A stretch of DNA of 64,000 bases from Heterocephalus glaber (GCF_000247695.1 NW_004624743.1:3370156-3434155); one strand, 5' to 3'; numbered from the stretch's first letter, positions 37,801 to 51,974 are shown. Notes: generated by a model from the letters alone, not told the origin. A program made the numbers and translations.

Positions 37801-37881
37801 GGGGATGGCGAGCCTTTTAGAGCTTTCGATGGTAACAAACAGCCAGCTGCGGCATGCATGCCATAGATTCGCCAAACACTG
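37801..37881. mobile_element. Second hAT copy, internally deleted, 81 bp
   Basis: Left part ggatggcgagccttttagag and right part gcggcatgcatgccatagattcgcc match the ends of the copy at 34194-34365; the middle is missing. Flanking sequence acctatct (37793-37800) and acctatac (37882-37889) is a decayed 8-bp duplication. Confidence 0.82.
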
Positions 37882-38044
37882 ACCTATACCATCTAGGTTT
37901 GTGTCATTATACTCTATGGTGGTTGTACAAAACCAAAATTGCCTAAATGATGCATTTCTCAAAAGGTGTTCCCTTTGTTAAATGACATATGACCATGTTC
38001 AGAATAACTGGCTTTCCGTTTCCATATAAGATAGTCATTTTAGA

Positions 38045-38640
38045 CTTTTCGCTCAGCCGTTTTCCTGCAGAGGAAGGACGGTGTCCAGCTGGAATGGCGT
38101 GATCCTTAAGATCCACTTCTGCAAGGACTGGCAGTGGTCCAAGGCCATGTGGTTCAAACTGCTGGCCCGGAAGGTGTGCAGATCCAAGACTCAGCAATCC
38201 AGAGTACAAAGCATGGCTCTGCTTGCTGCCTGTGGATGCCTTCAGCTCACAGTAATATGCCCTGTACTGAAGTATCAGCCCACCACACACACTGGCAGGG
38301 GTCTCCGTGTGGAAGAGTTGAGAGTGGCAGGCATCAACTTCTTAAGAAGGTGGCCCCAACCACTGGTCTCTCTAGGCATCCAAGGAGGTGGGACAAGTCC
38401 ACTGAGTCCCTGCAGACCCCTGTGCAGGAACCCAGTTCTTCTGCACTTACAGTGACTGCCAAGCTGACAGGACGAGTGATGCCCATAGGGAACATCCACA
38501 AGAAGGCCAGAGTCATTACCAAGGGGAAGAACTTCAGGGCATCTGTCAGTCTGTGTGTGGCCGTAGACAGTGCCCAGCAACTGGCACCTTAGCAAAAGAG
38601 TCAAGGAAACTTTGTAACAGGGTATTGAAACAAAATAAAG
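38045..38640 (+). pseudogene. RPL13P: Processed pseudogene of ribosomal protein L13 (eL13)
   Basis: The intronless copy starts in mRNA leader sequence (gctcagccgttttcctgcag) and continues with the RPL13 start region (ccagctggaatggcgtgatcc, cacttctgcaaggactgg). Peptide fragments in two frames fit eL13 in order: GRGLRVEELRVAGI, then after a frameshift PRRWDKSTESLQTPVQ, LTGRVMPIGNIHKKARVI and KNFRASVSL. About 30 codons between the second and third fragments are deleted, and the reading frame shifts and stops early, so it is dead. An aataaag signal stands near the 3' end. No clear A tail or target duplication remains, so it is not young. Sense to XRCC4. Confidence 0.92.
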
Positions 38641-38699
38641 TTCTCTCAGAGTCATGGAATACATCAGCAGTAAGGTGGAAAAAATCAGTGCATATTAAC

Positions 38700-38835
38700 T
38701 CACTCACTTTATTATTTATCCAATAAATATCTACTAATGATCTGTTGGCTACCACACACTCTGCTAGGCACTGAGGCCAAAGCAACCAGTAAAACACACC
38801 ACATGCTCTCTGCTCTCACAGAGTTCTCAAGCTTA
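38700..38835 (-). mobile_element. L2 3' fragment
   Basis: tatttatccaataaatatctac, cacacactctgctaggcactgagg and ctctcacagagttctcaagctt: reversed L2 3' end. Confidence 0.75.
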
Positions 38836-39460
38836 GCCAAAGGTCTGCTGGGGAAGTTTGTTGTGCTTGGTTCCAGATGTGCACTATTATCCTATTAGAA
38901 ATTCTCTGCATCTCTACACAAGTATGTTAGGTATTATATGAAAAGTGCCACGTTTTAACATTTTTGTTTCTAATTATCCAATGTAATATGTGTGTATTCA
39001 CACATACTGCTACTGATGTATAGGTTTGAATAGATAGATAGATACACCTATGTAGAAAAGCAGAAGTATAAACAAGCAGTATTGTAGGAAGAAAGCCAGA
39101 TGGAAATAGATCATATTTTAAAGAATATTTTACATGAAATAATTTATATTTAAATCTATTTAATAGGAATTTATTTATGGTATATACATGTACACCTACA
39201 TCAAGTATATTTACCTTCTGCTGGTTTGTTTTTTCTACCATATATAACTCTTGGGAGACTAAAATAAATACATTGCAATCTTCTATTAGTTCACATGAGC
39301 ATTGTAGAAAAATTATAATAGAGAATTTTATAAATTTTGTCTCAATTTTATCTTATTTTATAAAATTGAAGACATACCTTGTTTTACATTTGGTCTTTTA
39401 TTAGTATCTCCTTGGAAATATCAAGTAGAATTCTTTAATCATATATGTGTGTGTATGTTT

Positions 39461-39558
39461 TGTTTTGTTTTGCTTTGTTTTGTTTTGGTACCAGGGATCT
39501 AACTCGGGTCCTTGTGCTTGCGCAGCAGGCGGCGAAACCACTGAGCTAAATCCCTGGC
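39461..39558 (-). mobile_element. ID-type tRNA-like SINE, GCAGCAGGCGGCG subfamily
   Basis: Reversed A tail of tttg repeats, then ggtaccagggatctaactcggg and tgcgcagcaggcggcgaaacc. Flanked by GTGTGTATGTTT at 39449-39460 and 39559-39570, a perfect duplication. It lies about 530 bp before an XRCC4 exon. Confidence 0.94.
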
Positions 39559-40052
39559 GTGTGTATGTTTTTATGAATATTTGTGTATATGTGGTTATGG
39601 GTTATAGAGATATAATTTCATAAGTCATGTTCTTCGTGTGGAGTAGTTTATAGCCTAATAGGAAAATCAAACCAGTTAAGTTTATCACTTTATCACAAAC
39701 CAAATCCTGGTTCCTATTTCATAATATTAATTAAGTACTGATACAACAGGCAACATTTGTGTTTTTGAAATTCCTCATATGCAAACATTCTTTTGTAATG
39801 AACCAAAGATGTGAATTAATTATTACATTTAGGCATTCCAATTTTTTAAAGTTTTATTTTTACTAGTTTCAATTTTAATCTTTATTTCAGTATATAAATT
39901 ATGAATACTAATGAGCAATAATTTTTGAGAATTTATTTAGCTGTCTCTAAAACTTTTAAGTCAGTTAAGGCATTTATACAAAATGATCTTAATTCTACTT
40001 TCCTTGAAATATTTCTTGAAATCCTCTTGTGCATTATACTGAATCGAATTAA

Positions 40053-41302
<1,250 letters not shown>

Positions 41303-41409
41303 AGAAGCTACAGCCAGCTGTGAAATCCCAGCTGCCCAAGATCCCATCTATGATGAAAGTACCGATGAGGAAAGTGGAGACAGGTCTGAGGCCTCTGTGT
41401 CAGCTCCCG
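41303..41409 (+). CDS. XRCC4: XRCC4 internal coding exon (acidic tail start, FHA-binding motif)
   Basis: This 107-nt exon finishes the split Arg codon (AG+A) and encodes EATASCEIPAAQDPIYDES followed by TDEESGDRSEASVSAP, ending one base into the next codon. Acceptor ctatttctag, donor gtgaga. It corresponds to human residues 213 to about 248, the start of the flexible C-terminal region. The motif YDESTDEE contains the threonine (human Thr233) that CK2 phosphorylates to recruit the FHA domains of PNKP, aprataxin and APLF; the acidic context is fully kept. Outside this motif the exon is poorly conserved, as expected for this tail. Splicing to the previous exon is in frame (phase 2), and it leaves phase 1 for a downstream exon that is not in the window. 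Confidence 0.96.
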
Positions 41410-41512
41410 GTGAGAAAAATAGGTTTGTTTTCTTGGTTGAATATTACATAGGCTTATTATGCTATTGATGAGAAGCCATAATGAAAATTACTGTGATAAA
41501 AAGGTCTTCTAC

Positions 41513-41590
41513 AGGGCCAGGGATTTAGCTCAGTGGTGCCGCCACCTGCCGCACAAGTGCAGAACCTGAGTTCGATCCCTGGTACCAAAA
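41513..41590 (+). mobile_element. ID-type tRNA-like SINE
   Basis: agggccagggatttagctcag, gccacctgccgcacaagtgc and gagttcgatccctggtacc plus a short A tail; aaggtcttct before and agatcttct after are a plausible duplication. Only about 100 bp downstream of an XRCC4 donor. Confidence 0.93.
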
Positions 41591-41687
41591 ACAAGAGATC
41601 TTCTCTAAGATTTTTGGTGTAAACCCTCAAATAAAAATTGTTTATTGTAAAATGCAGTAGTTTGTTAGCAACAAGGCAAGCAAGATG

Positions 41688-41722
41688 CATACACACACAT
41701 ACACACACATGCACACACATAC
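41688..41722. repeat. (CA)n-rich microsatellite
   Basis: Interrupted acacacacat units. Confidence 0.85.
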
Positions 41723-42129
41723 CAGGGTATACTGTGCCTCATTAAGCAAGGATGCATGAGCATAGTGTACACCTTCATGCTCAGTGTCACCAGCTCAAAG
41801 CTGGTTGCTTTCAGCATTTAAATTCCTGTCTAAGGCAACAGATGGGCCACTGTAGCAGGCTCATCCAGAAAGGGTTAAATGACCCTCAAATGGAGCCCTC
41901 CTCCTTCTCTTCAGGAAAAGGCTTGCCCTGGGGTCAGATGAGGTAGAGGAGAAGAGAAGCAGAAGTGGCAGTTCAGTGTGATTTGCTGCGTCTTAGTCCT
42001 GCAGATAATGTGTCTAAATCATGGGTTATTTTAGGGAGTTTCATAGATTTCTGAGGGTTAGTAGAAGCAAGGTCCCTTGAACTCATTTAATACCTAGAAG
42101 GTTTTGACCAAAAGCCAATTATTATACAT

Positions 42130-43060
42130 AAAAAAAAATGTATTCATTCATTTAGAAAATAATTGTGAGTGACTGTTAGGTGCCAGGAAATTTTCTGGGC
42201 AGTACTGAGCAAAATGCAGAATGAGTCAATGTGGAAGTTAAATTCTATTCTGGACAGAATGTCAGGACGGGATTAGGGAACAGAAGCATGGTATTAGCAG
42301 GGGGTCCTGGAAAAGAAGGCAAGTCTAGCTGGGGGAAAAGCATACCAGGCAGGAAACAAACACAAAGAAAGAAAATTTTGAAGATCATTGAAATACAGAG
42401 CCTCTGATGTGTTGAAGCTGTAACACAGATGAAGTAGCATGAAGGTTGGAGAGCGAGGAGATGGGATCAGAGAGGCAATGGGCCTTGTCTCGTGCAGGGC
42501 CTTGGATACATTGTTAGGACCTCAGCTTTTACTGAGATTGCTGGCTGTTGGAGCATCTGAAACCGCCAAGTGACTCCCCTCTCAGCAGCAGCCTGACTAC
42601 TCTGTTAGGAATAGAATGTGGGACGGCAGTGCTGAGGAATATGTACTAGACAGGAGAAGAGTCCACAGCAGGGTGGAGGATGAGTGGAGCTTAGGTCTGG
42701 GCGACAGGGCAATGAGCAGTGAGCAGGATCTGTTTAGACAGCAGGTTTACGAGAGCGATTACTACAAAAGAAGACAGAGAGGCCTTCTACCAAGGGGTAG
42801 GGGTAGGAGCAGTACTGAAATGCGGTGTCCTGGTAGCCCAGTGACGAAAGTGTCTGAAGGAGTGGACGGTGCACAAGGGAGTGGAATCTGGCTAACGGGG
42901 CCAGGGAGAGAAGACTCGGGAACTGTCAGATGGGACAAGGTCAGCATCCTGGGCACCTTAGTGGAAGGTTTTGGTGAGATGGCAGAGGACAGGAGGCAGG
43001 AGGGCTGCAAAGGGAATGAAAGGAGAGAACTGGAGATGAGACTTCTCGTCTAGGCACCAC
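42130..43060 (-). mobile_element. Long L2 copy
   Basis: Reversed L2: tattcattcatttagaaaa, gtgactgttaggtgccagg, gcagtactgagcaaaatgcag, ggagatgggatcagagaggcaatgggccttg, cagggccttggatacattgttagg. The open frame at 42616-43053 falls inside it and is not a gene. Confidence 0.72.
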
Positions 43061-45553
43061 TTCAGCAAGGTTACTGCGGCGAAAAGAAAGACATGGGGAG
43101 CAGCTGCAGGGAAGCAGGGAGAGGGAGGTTTGGGTTTTGTTTCTAGAGGGAAGAAATGATGTTTTTATGGTGATGAGAGGGAATAAAGAGAGGGCGGGTG
43201 CACAACAGCAAGGCAGTAGAGAGAGGAAGAGTTGCTGGAATTGTGTCTCTGAGTAGATCTGAGGGGAGAAGAACCGCAGACAAGTAGAGGAGGAGTTAGG
43301 GTGAGAGCATGGTGCTTCCTACCATGTAAAATAAACAGACGAGGACAGAAGATAACTGGCTGTGCTCAGGAAACGGACTGAGACCCATTAAACCAGTTCA
43401 TTGACTATTGTGATTCTAAGCAGATTTAACTTGGGTCACACAACCACACTCAGACACACACACACACTTTTGCCTATGAGAATTAAATTTCTTCTCATTT
43501 GTAGGTTGTGCTTGTTTTACATTTCACCCCACTTGAAATGAAATGAATTTTAAAATAATCAAATGTAGTCAAAAGCTCAGAAAGAAAGAGACCTGTACTC
43601 TTTCCAGTTTAGGCTGTCAGAAGTTTTATTAAGTTCAGTGGCCTTTGATTTAGATCCTTATCCAGAGTATCTCTCCAACATTTAAAGTAGCTGAAAATGA
43701 TTGTTGAAAAGAAAATGTATGATTAAAAATGAGTATATGAGAAGGAGGTCTTTTATGTGTTCAGTCTATTTTGAGCGAAGCTTTAAGCTGTAATTGTACT
43801 ATTATAAATTTGGCAGAATTTTTCTCCTCTGAATTTGTTCTGTATGTTTCCTGTATTTTCCTTGTCGTTATTTCTTTACCTCATATCTAGTTTACTGTGT
43901 ATTTGATACATACATCTCTGGTTCTGATTTTTAGTTTTTGCATTTTGCTTGCTTTTGGCAAGTTTTTGATGTCAGGAATTAAGAGTGATTATATTAGAAG
44001 TTTAATCTATTTCTTTTCTTCAGCATGAGAAAGAAATATTCAGGAAGCTGATGTATGCAAAGACGCAAAGTAAATCTTAGGTCTGAAATACTTGATACTG
44101 AATCAAGTACAATATTCCATAGATCTGAGAGGAAAAAAAAAATCACATAGGTTAAAGAATAAAATTGGCCCCCTTTATAATTTACCATCTTCTATAGAAA
44201 TAAATGTATCTTTACTGTATGGTATATTATCTTTATCTGGTTTTTTGAGCATCATTTTGTCTTTTGGGCACTGTCTATAGTACAACTTGTTTGGGGCGGA
44301 CAATAGGCTTTTTTTCCTGAACTTATTCTACCATCTTCATCTTATAATACAAGTGAACTATAATTATACAGATTTATTCCATAGACTGCAGTTTCATGTG
44401 TGCTTTCTCTATAGTAAAAACAAAAGAAAGATGAATGGGATTAATAAATTTGCTCTGTCTTGGAGAAAGCCATTTTTTCAAGTGGCTGTATGTGTGATTT
44501 GGTAGTAATTTCATTATAGAAATGGAACTTTCATCACTATTCAATACCCCGTATTCCTCATGAGTTCTTCAGATTATCTTCCAGTTCCTACGTAATGGTA
44601 GATATTTAGTGACATCAAGATCATTTAATGATTCTACTGTATTCACTAGGGGAAAAATCTGTCTATTTTTATGAATATATCAAGAAGCAGGGTAGAGATA
44701 CTGTAGTTTGAAAGAATTTGGTACATAGCATATTTATGAATGAAAAGTCAATTTTCTTGCTTTCATCTTCTCCCACATTTCAAATTTTCCCATATCATTA
44801 GGATTGCTGAGGAAAGAATTAGTGATGAATAGTCCAATCCAGTAACTACTCTGTGCTCTTATTTACTATACTATGTAACATGAAGATCCTCCAAAACACT
44901 TACTTTATTAGCTAAAACGAGGTGCCCATCATATACAAGGAGAAACTTTAATGTCATAGACAATGTCAACCCACACTACATCTTGTATTTTTGTATAGTA
45001 AGATTTACTCTCCCTGCATCTTTACTTTCAGAGTTTCTAGATGGATGGTAATGGTATTAGTGACGTTATTTCTTATACTAGGACCACATTCAAAGCCCCT
45101 GGAGCTTATAGGTTTCTCATTTTGTTTCTGATCAAGATTATAATAGGTGAGATAATTGTGGTTTCTACACTGCAACCCCCAGATTACAGAGCTGGTCGGG
45201 TCACTTTCACCCCCTCTAGTTGATATCAACTCCCTGTGACTTTTGGGAATGTCCTGGGGAGTTTGCACTCCCCCTGCCTGCAGAGTGTTGCTGTCCATAG
45301 AAATCTGTTGGGTTATTAAAGATATTGTGAAATAATGTTTTCTACAAGAAACTATTTGTTTCTTTGGATCCACATTGAAGAAATATCCGAGTATGTCTTG
45401 ATGAATAACAAAACCTCACCAGAATACAGAAAGATACAAGCACTGTTGACATAGCAGGAGACCAAATTTGTAGCACTTCACCAAATGGTCTTTCATTTGC
45501 CTCGATAACAACAGATTAAACGTCAAAGACAATTTATCCTGATGCTGGTCTTT

Positions 45554-45678
45554 AGGGCCAGGGATTTAGCTCAGTGGTTCCTGCGCCTGCCTCACAAGCG
45601 CAAGGTCCTGAGTTCGATCCTTGATACCAAAAACCCACCCCCCAAAACAAAACAAAAAAACAAGCAAACAAAAAATAA
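45554..45678 (+). mobile_element. ID-type tRNA-like SINE with long A-rich tail
   Basis: agggccagggatttagctcag, gcctcacaagcgcaaggtcc and gttcgatccttgatacc, then a tail of A and CA runs about 55 bp long. Confidence 0.93.
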
Positions 45679-47364
45679 GATATTGTTGTAGAACCATTTT
45701 GATGTGCTGATAACAGTAAAATTGTATGTAAAAATAGAGTTTTAAATATATATATGAATGCTCTTAAGAATTTTATTATTGTGAAACATTTCGTAGTCTT
45801 AATGTAATTTAAAAAGCAGGCAAATATGGAAAATTAGATTTATTTCCTCAATTCAGATTTTTTTTGTGAATCATTTTGAGGTTATGCTTTGTTGGTTCCT
45901 TATTAGTTATCTATCATAAGGTGAATTATTTTAATGTCTCATTAATTATTTTGATAAATGATTGATGTTTTTGAATAACTATTTCTAACAGTGTAAATTG
46001 ACAATTTTTTTTACAATTACAGAATAACTAAATCAGCCTTATTTAAATTACACATAAGAAAATGTTTTTCTAGAATGAACTTTCTTATCTTCATTTTAAA
46101 GATACCTAGCCATTAAGAAAAAAAAATAGAATAACCTTTCTTTTTGCTTTGTTTTTCTGCATAGCTGTTAGCCTGAGATTTAGCACATTAGTTTAATTAA
46201 TCCTGCTTCTTAGCCAACAGGAAAGTCCCTGTGTAACTGCTATCAGTCATCTGAGCTTCCCTTAGTTGGTGGGCTTCCTGAAAGGAAGTGTGGTTATAGA
46301 ATGGCCTTTTTGAAAATAAATGAATGGCTATGTCGAACAGTTGATGAATACTGATATAGTTGTTTTTAAAAATAGAACAGAATCCAGAATTTCCAAGTAT
46401 CAAAGGGCTTGTTGCTTCGAACAGTGAATGTCTGCCCACAGAGGGGGCAACCTCGTGTACTGCCAAAGAGATTGCTCAGAAACTCAACTTCAGAATCACA
46501 GATTATATGCTCCATCTTATCCAGCACATGTATCATCGACACACTTATTCATGTGTTCTAAATACAAAGCTTGATTCTGTAAAACCTGTCTCCACACTGA
46601 AAAAAAGCAATTTAAATATCGATTAACAGTTGTGGGCTTTTATATATAACCATTGTTACTAGGTATGACATTATATGCTTCAAAAATCTAGATTTTTTAC
46701 AGTTCTAGCTTCTCTAGGTCAAGTCCATTATTCTTTTTTTATCTAGAGGGAGCAGAGGCCTAGAAAAGTTAAGTACATCACTCTTGGTCACATAGGAGAG
46801 AATGAAAAAGTAAAACATTAAATTGGTGACATTTGAACATACACTTTTGAGATATAAAAACTTTTAGAAATTTGCTAACACTGAGAGAATTACCCTTTAT
46901 ACAAGAGAATATTAAGAATACCTTTTTTCCATATAAAGAAGAAAAATCCTATTTGTATATAATTGCTTCAGAAAGATAGTCTATATCATCAGATCCAACA
47001 AATAAAAGACTACATGATATTTAGTTTAAGAAAATAATTCTAGAAAGCACATATTTGTATAGAGATCATTCTTCTATATGTTAATTGCTTTACATTCTGA
47101 CTTACTATTTATTCACCTATGAACTCTCAATATGATGACAGTTTCTAACAAATCTATCCATACCCTAGTATTAAAGTGACTTTGATATGACCTCATGAAC
47201 AGCTACTTTTATGTCTTTATATATTCTTGAGGTGATAAAGAAATTCTGCTAAAACTATTTGTCTCTGACTATGGATGGCTAAAAAGTTTGGCAAACACTT
47301 TCCCCTAAAAACAACTATCAATGTAAAATTGACAAAAAAGAAGTAAACAAATATTTGCAATTTT

Positions 47365-47910
47365 TTGTCAGTGTATGTTTGCAGAACATGGGAAATTCAT
47401 GCATGTGCATATGTTGACAAAAGGCAGCAATGTAACTATTTATGCTGGAAAATTGCTGAATTTTGGGCAAAAACTGGGGATCTCTGGTCTCGCCCAGGAT
47501 TCCCCCTGCTGTTGCCTGGCCCTTTCCGGACCTTGGTCAGTATGGAGCTTCTGCCAGTACCGTGTGGACAGTGAGGACTGGTAGCTTCTAGATCTGGGCC
47601 AGAAGCAGCTCACTGAGTTTGCAGCAGAGTGCGATACTCACACCTGGAGACGCTCTCAGTGGAAGCAGCGCACTTGGCGACAGTGTCTTCATAGGCTTGG
47701 CCAGTGGAGCTTGTAACCTGAGGTCGTGCTTAAGGTTAGAAAAAACTCATTCCTGACTGAGGATCCGTGTATACATGTGAGGTGGAAACTGAAAGGCCCG
47801 AAGGTGTTTCTATAGCACTGGCCTATGCTGAAGGTGTACCCTGCATGTAGGAGAATGGAGAGAACCTGAACTTTGAGTGGGCTCTCCTACCCACTTTAAA
47901 TAAAAGAAAG
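47365..47910 (+). other. Unassigned GC-richer block ending in AATAAA
   Basis: Around 500 bp with higher GC than its flanks, ending in tttaaataaaagaaag. Short frames cover the first part (47365-47584), then stops appear in all frames. It could be a decayed retrocopy or the 5' region of the old L1/HAL1 element that follows on the same strand. I recognise no protein in it. Confidence 0.3.
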
Positions 47911-47999
47911 AATTTTATTGGCTTAATGTATTTGAGTACAAACTGTATCACTTATTGACTGCCCACTTGGATGCAAAGGCAACCCACTGGAAACTAGGC

Positions 48000-49240
48000 T
48001 TAAACAATAAAACAAAATAGAAAACATGAGACATCCGTGGGTGCTCATCATAAGTGGGAAAAATTTCTAACATTTAACCCACTTTGGTTTTTAAATAAAC
48101 AAGTAAAGCAAAGACAAAGATAGCAATCTTCAGAAGGAAAAAAATCAAAACCTAAAGTTGACACAATATATTGTTTAACTTGTGTAGTTTTCAACAAAAG
48201 TAGATAGTCAAAGAAACAAGAAAGTGCAATCTATACTTAGAGAAAACAAAAGTAGTCAATAGAAAATTTCATATTGTCCCCAGATGTTGAATTTGGTAGT
48301 CAAAGACTTCAAAGCATAATTATAAATATATTCAGAGAACTCAAGGAAAACATGTTTAAAGAATTAAACAAGAGTATGATAAAAATGTATCAACAAATAA
48401 AAATTCTGAATAAGGAGGTAGAAATTATTTAAGAAAAGAACAAACTGGAAATCTAAGAGTAGAAGATACAATGGATAAAATATAAAATTCATTAGAGCAG
48501 TTCAATAATAGATTCAAGATGGCAAAAAGAAAAATAGCAATTCACTCGAAGGCAGATCAATAGCACAGACGATGTCCAAACAAAAATGAACGAAAACATC
48601 AAAAAGGAATGAACAGATCCACAGAGACGTGCGGGACAGCATCAGGTTAAAAAATGCATGTGTAATACAGATTCAAGAATGGCAGGAATAAGAAAGATAG
48701 GAAAATACTTGAGAAAATAATGTCCAAAATCTTCCAAATTTTATAAAAAGCATTAAACATCCAAAAATGTCAGCAAACTCTACGTAAAAAATGCCAGCAG
48801 CTGCATGTGAAACACATCAACATGGCCCAGCAGCTCTGCAAGCCGTAGAGAGACAATCTTGATAGTAGGCTCCGTACCCCGGTAACCTTCTCGAGCAGGG
48901 AAGCATGGGTGTTGCGGATGGCAGCCTCCGCATCTGGAGCAATGGAGGCCGGCGGGCAGTGGGATGACATTTGCAGGGCCTGCAAAGCAAAGGAAAATGT
49001 CAGCCAAGGTTTTATATCCAGCGGTGTCTTTCAAAATGAAGTTGAAATCAGGATGTGTTATTGATGAAGACATTTGTTGCTAATCTACCTTATCAGAAAT
49101 GCTAAGGGAAAGGCTTCTGGTTCCAAAGAAATGACATAAAATGGTAGCGTGAATCTACAGGAAGAAATAAAAATAACTGACAACAGAAACTATTCGGCTT
49201 AAAATAAAATTCTTTGTAAATATATTCTTTGTCTTATTCT
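48000..49240 (+). mobile_element. HAL1/L1M ORF1 region
   Basis: A-rich sequence in L1 ORF1 order: tcaatagcacagacgatgtcc, acagatccacagagacgtgcgggacagcatc, gagaaaataatgtccaaaatcttccaaa, then aatggaggccggcgggcagtgggatgacat and ggttttatatccagcggtg. Stops throughout. Confidence 0.8.
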
Positions 49241-50159
49241 TTTAATGGTCTTGACACCAGATTATACCATGTAGTAATTATCACAGAGTGATGTTGGGCT
49301 TATTTAAATAGATACATGCACATACATAACAGGAATAGGACGAAGTGGAGCTTGAACTGTACTGGAGCAAAATTTCTATGTTTAACAAACATTAAGAGAA
49401 CAGGGATCTAAATAGATGAGTACATAAAATATGGAATTAGTAATTTTAAATATTTTCACAGTGGAAACCCTATACCTGGATGGCTTCATTGATGTTTTCT
49501 TCATAATTTTAAAGAGCAAATTAACATGAACCCCTGGTACTCCTCCAGAAAATAGAGACGATAACACTTTTCATCAGCTTCTATGACGCAAGTATTATCA
49601 TGACCACAGCCAGACCTCATCTCCTGAGAATGAAACCGTAGTGTAATATGCAGCAGCAGCATGGGTGCAGAAATTCTAAACACAATATTAGCAAAGTGAG
49701 GCCAGCAGTACATGCAAAAGTATAGACTACAACCAATTGAAGTTCATCTTTCCAATGGAAAGGTAGTTTTGCATCTGAAAATTGATATTTTACCTCATTA
49801 ATGGGAGAATGTACAAAGGCCACAGACCGGCTCAGTAGATACTGAAAGAGTGCTTGACCACACAACCCACATTGATAACAAACACTGAACAAAACAGGAC
49901 TGAAGAAAACTTCTCAAGCTGATAAAGACATAAAAACTCGCAACTATCATCAAGGTTAATGCTGAAATAATGAATTTTCCCTTTGATATCATTTTTTTTC
50001 AACCTTCTCTTGGAAGCTCTACCCAGGCAGTTAGGTGAGGAGTAAATAAGAGGCATCTAGATTATAAAAGAAGTAAAATTATACATGATCTGCTAAGAAA
50101 TTCACTAATAAACTCTTACTGCTAGTAAATAAGTTAGGCATGGTTATAGTATACAAGAT

Positions 50160-50760
50160 CAATATACAAAAATCAATTATATTTCTATACATTCAGAATG
50201 AACAATTCAAAAATAAAATAATTACTTCACAATAACAACAAAAATAATTTTTAAAAATCTAGGAATCAATTTAACAAAAGAAATCCAAGACCTTTTTACT
50301 GAAAACTACAAGACACTATTGAAAGAAAGACGATTAAAGTAGATGTAAAAACATCTATGTTCATATATTGGAAAACTTAAAATTGTTAAGGTAAATACTC
50401 CCAAATTGATACAATGCAGTCCCTAACAAAATGCTCGCTGGGTTTTTCGTTTTTTGGGGGGGTTTTTTGCAGAAATTGACACACTTATTTAAGAATTCAT
50501 GTAGAAATTCAAGGGAGCCAATTTATCCCAGACATTATTAAAAACAATATAATCAGAGAACTCTTCTTGATTTCAAAAGTTACTACAGAGATACAGAAAT
50601 CAAGACAGTGTAGTTCTAGCTTAAAAAACAACGATTATGTCAATGAAACAGAGTTGAGAGTCTAGAAATAAACTTTTTGATTATGGTAGGCTGATCGTCA
50701 GCAAAATTGCCATGACAGCTTTATGGGGAAAGGATCTCTTCCACAAACAGTACTTGGATG
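50160..50760 (+). mobile_element. L1 ORF2 3' fragment
   Basis: aaatcaattatatttctatacattc, ctaggaatcaatttaacaaaag, gacctttttactgaaaactac and ggggaaaggatctcttccac occur in the order of the L1 ORF2 C-terminal part. A G7 run (50456) and many stops disrupt it. Confidence 0.85.
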
Positions 50761-51974
50761 TTTGAGCATCACATAGAAAAAGAATCAACTTAGATGTGTT
50801 CTTAACATAAAACACAGGAATTAACTCAAATGAATCATAGGACTCAGAGTAGCTAAAACTGAAAGAAAACAGAAAATCAAATTGTACTTCCATGTCTTCA
50901 TGAAGCACTTAATGTAAGCGGATCTTTGGGTCATAAGATCTAAGGACCTACATTTGACCTTGAGTGTGGGTGTAATGGAGTGTAATTAAATGCATAAGAT
51001 GATGTACTGGGTTTTTAAAAAATTCATTGTAGTGAAATCAACTTCAAATGCCTGGATCGTTTATTAGTTTGTCCTAGCAAAGTGAAGATAAACATTTTTA
51101 TTGGCCTTATAAAAGTGCAAGCCATTACTGAGTTGAAAGAAAGGTGATTTCTAAATCAGCAGAATTTCTATATAAATGCAATATGCAGAACTCTCATCTC
51201 CCTGTGATTGTGACAGCACATGTGGTCCCATGAGCCAATTCATCAACATAGACTCTAAGCTACATTTCAGATCAAAAGGTTACCAATGATGAGCTTCTGG
51301 AACCTTGCCAGCCCACCAGCATTGATGTGATACTTGCCGCAACTTAGGCCCCAGAGCCTGAGGATGTGTGAAGGATGGATATCAGCAGGCTGGCCACGCA
51401 GAGTCTGAATGCATGGTGGACGAGAGGGAACAGGCCCAAGTAGAGCAGTCAGATGCAGGGATCAGTATGAGACCCCAAAATCCGTCGAATTCAAGCCTTG
51501 AGGTAAAACTGAGGAATGCTAACCAAGGGAAATCCTAGTGACACTCAGCATTTTATATGGAGACAGGTAAGGGATATAGGAGACATCATTTATAGGGTGA
51601 CAAAGCAAAACAAAAATCCTTGTGATTCTACTTGTCACGTTACTTTTTAAGGTCATCTTAGTAAAGAGATCTTTTTGGAATTTAAATGACTAGCTTGGAT
51701 GAAATTTTTAAAAGTTACAATCTGTTTGCTATGAACTAAACTACATATTCCAATTTTCCTTCAGGGACATCAGTGCTTCACATAATTGATGAGTGTATGT
51801 AAACAAGGTATTGTTTCCCTGGTTTCTGTAGTCCTCAACGTACTCTCTTGAACGTGGCTTTTATTTATTGATGTCACTTGCAAGACTTCTGGAAGAGTAT
51901 GAGTTTGTGACTGCTGTGGGATGACACTGGTGGTCCTGAGGACTGCTGGTTACAGTTGTCACTTGCTGTCTGTA

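Noticed and set aside
42616..43053. 145-codon + strand open frame
   Set aside because: Lies entirely in a reversed L2 copy; not coding in that orientation.
46360..46626. 88-codon + strand open frame that looks mildly protein-like
   Set aside because: No flanking splice sites giving XRCC4 phase 1 entry with recognisable XRCC4 residues; not the missing XRCC4 exon.
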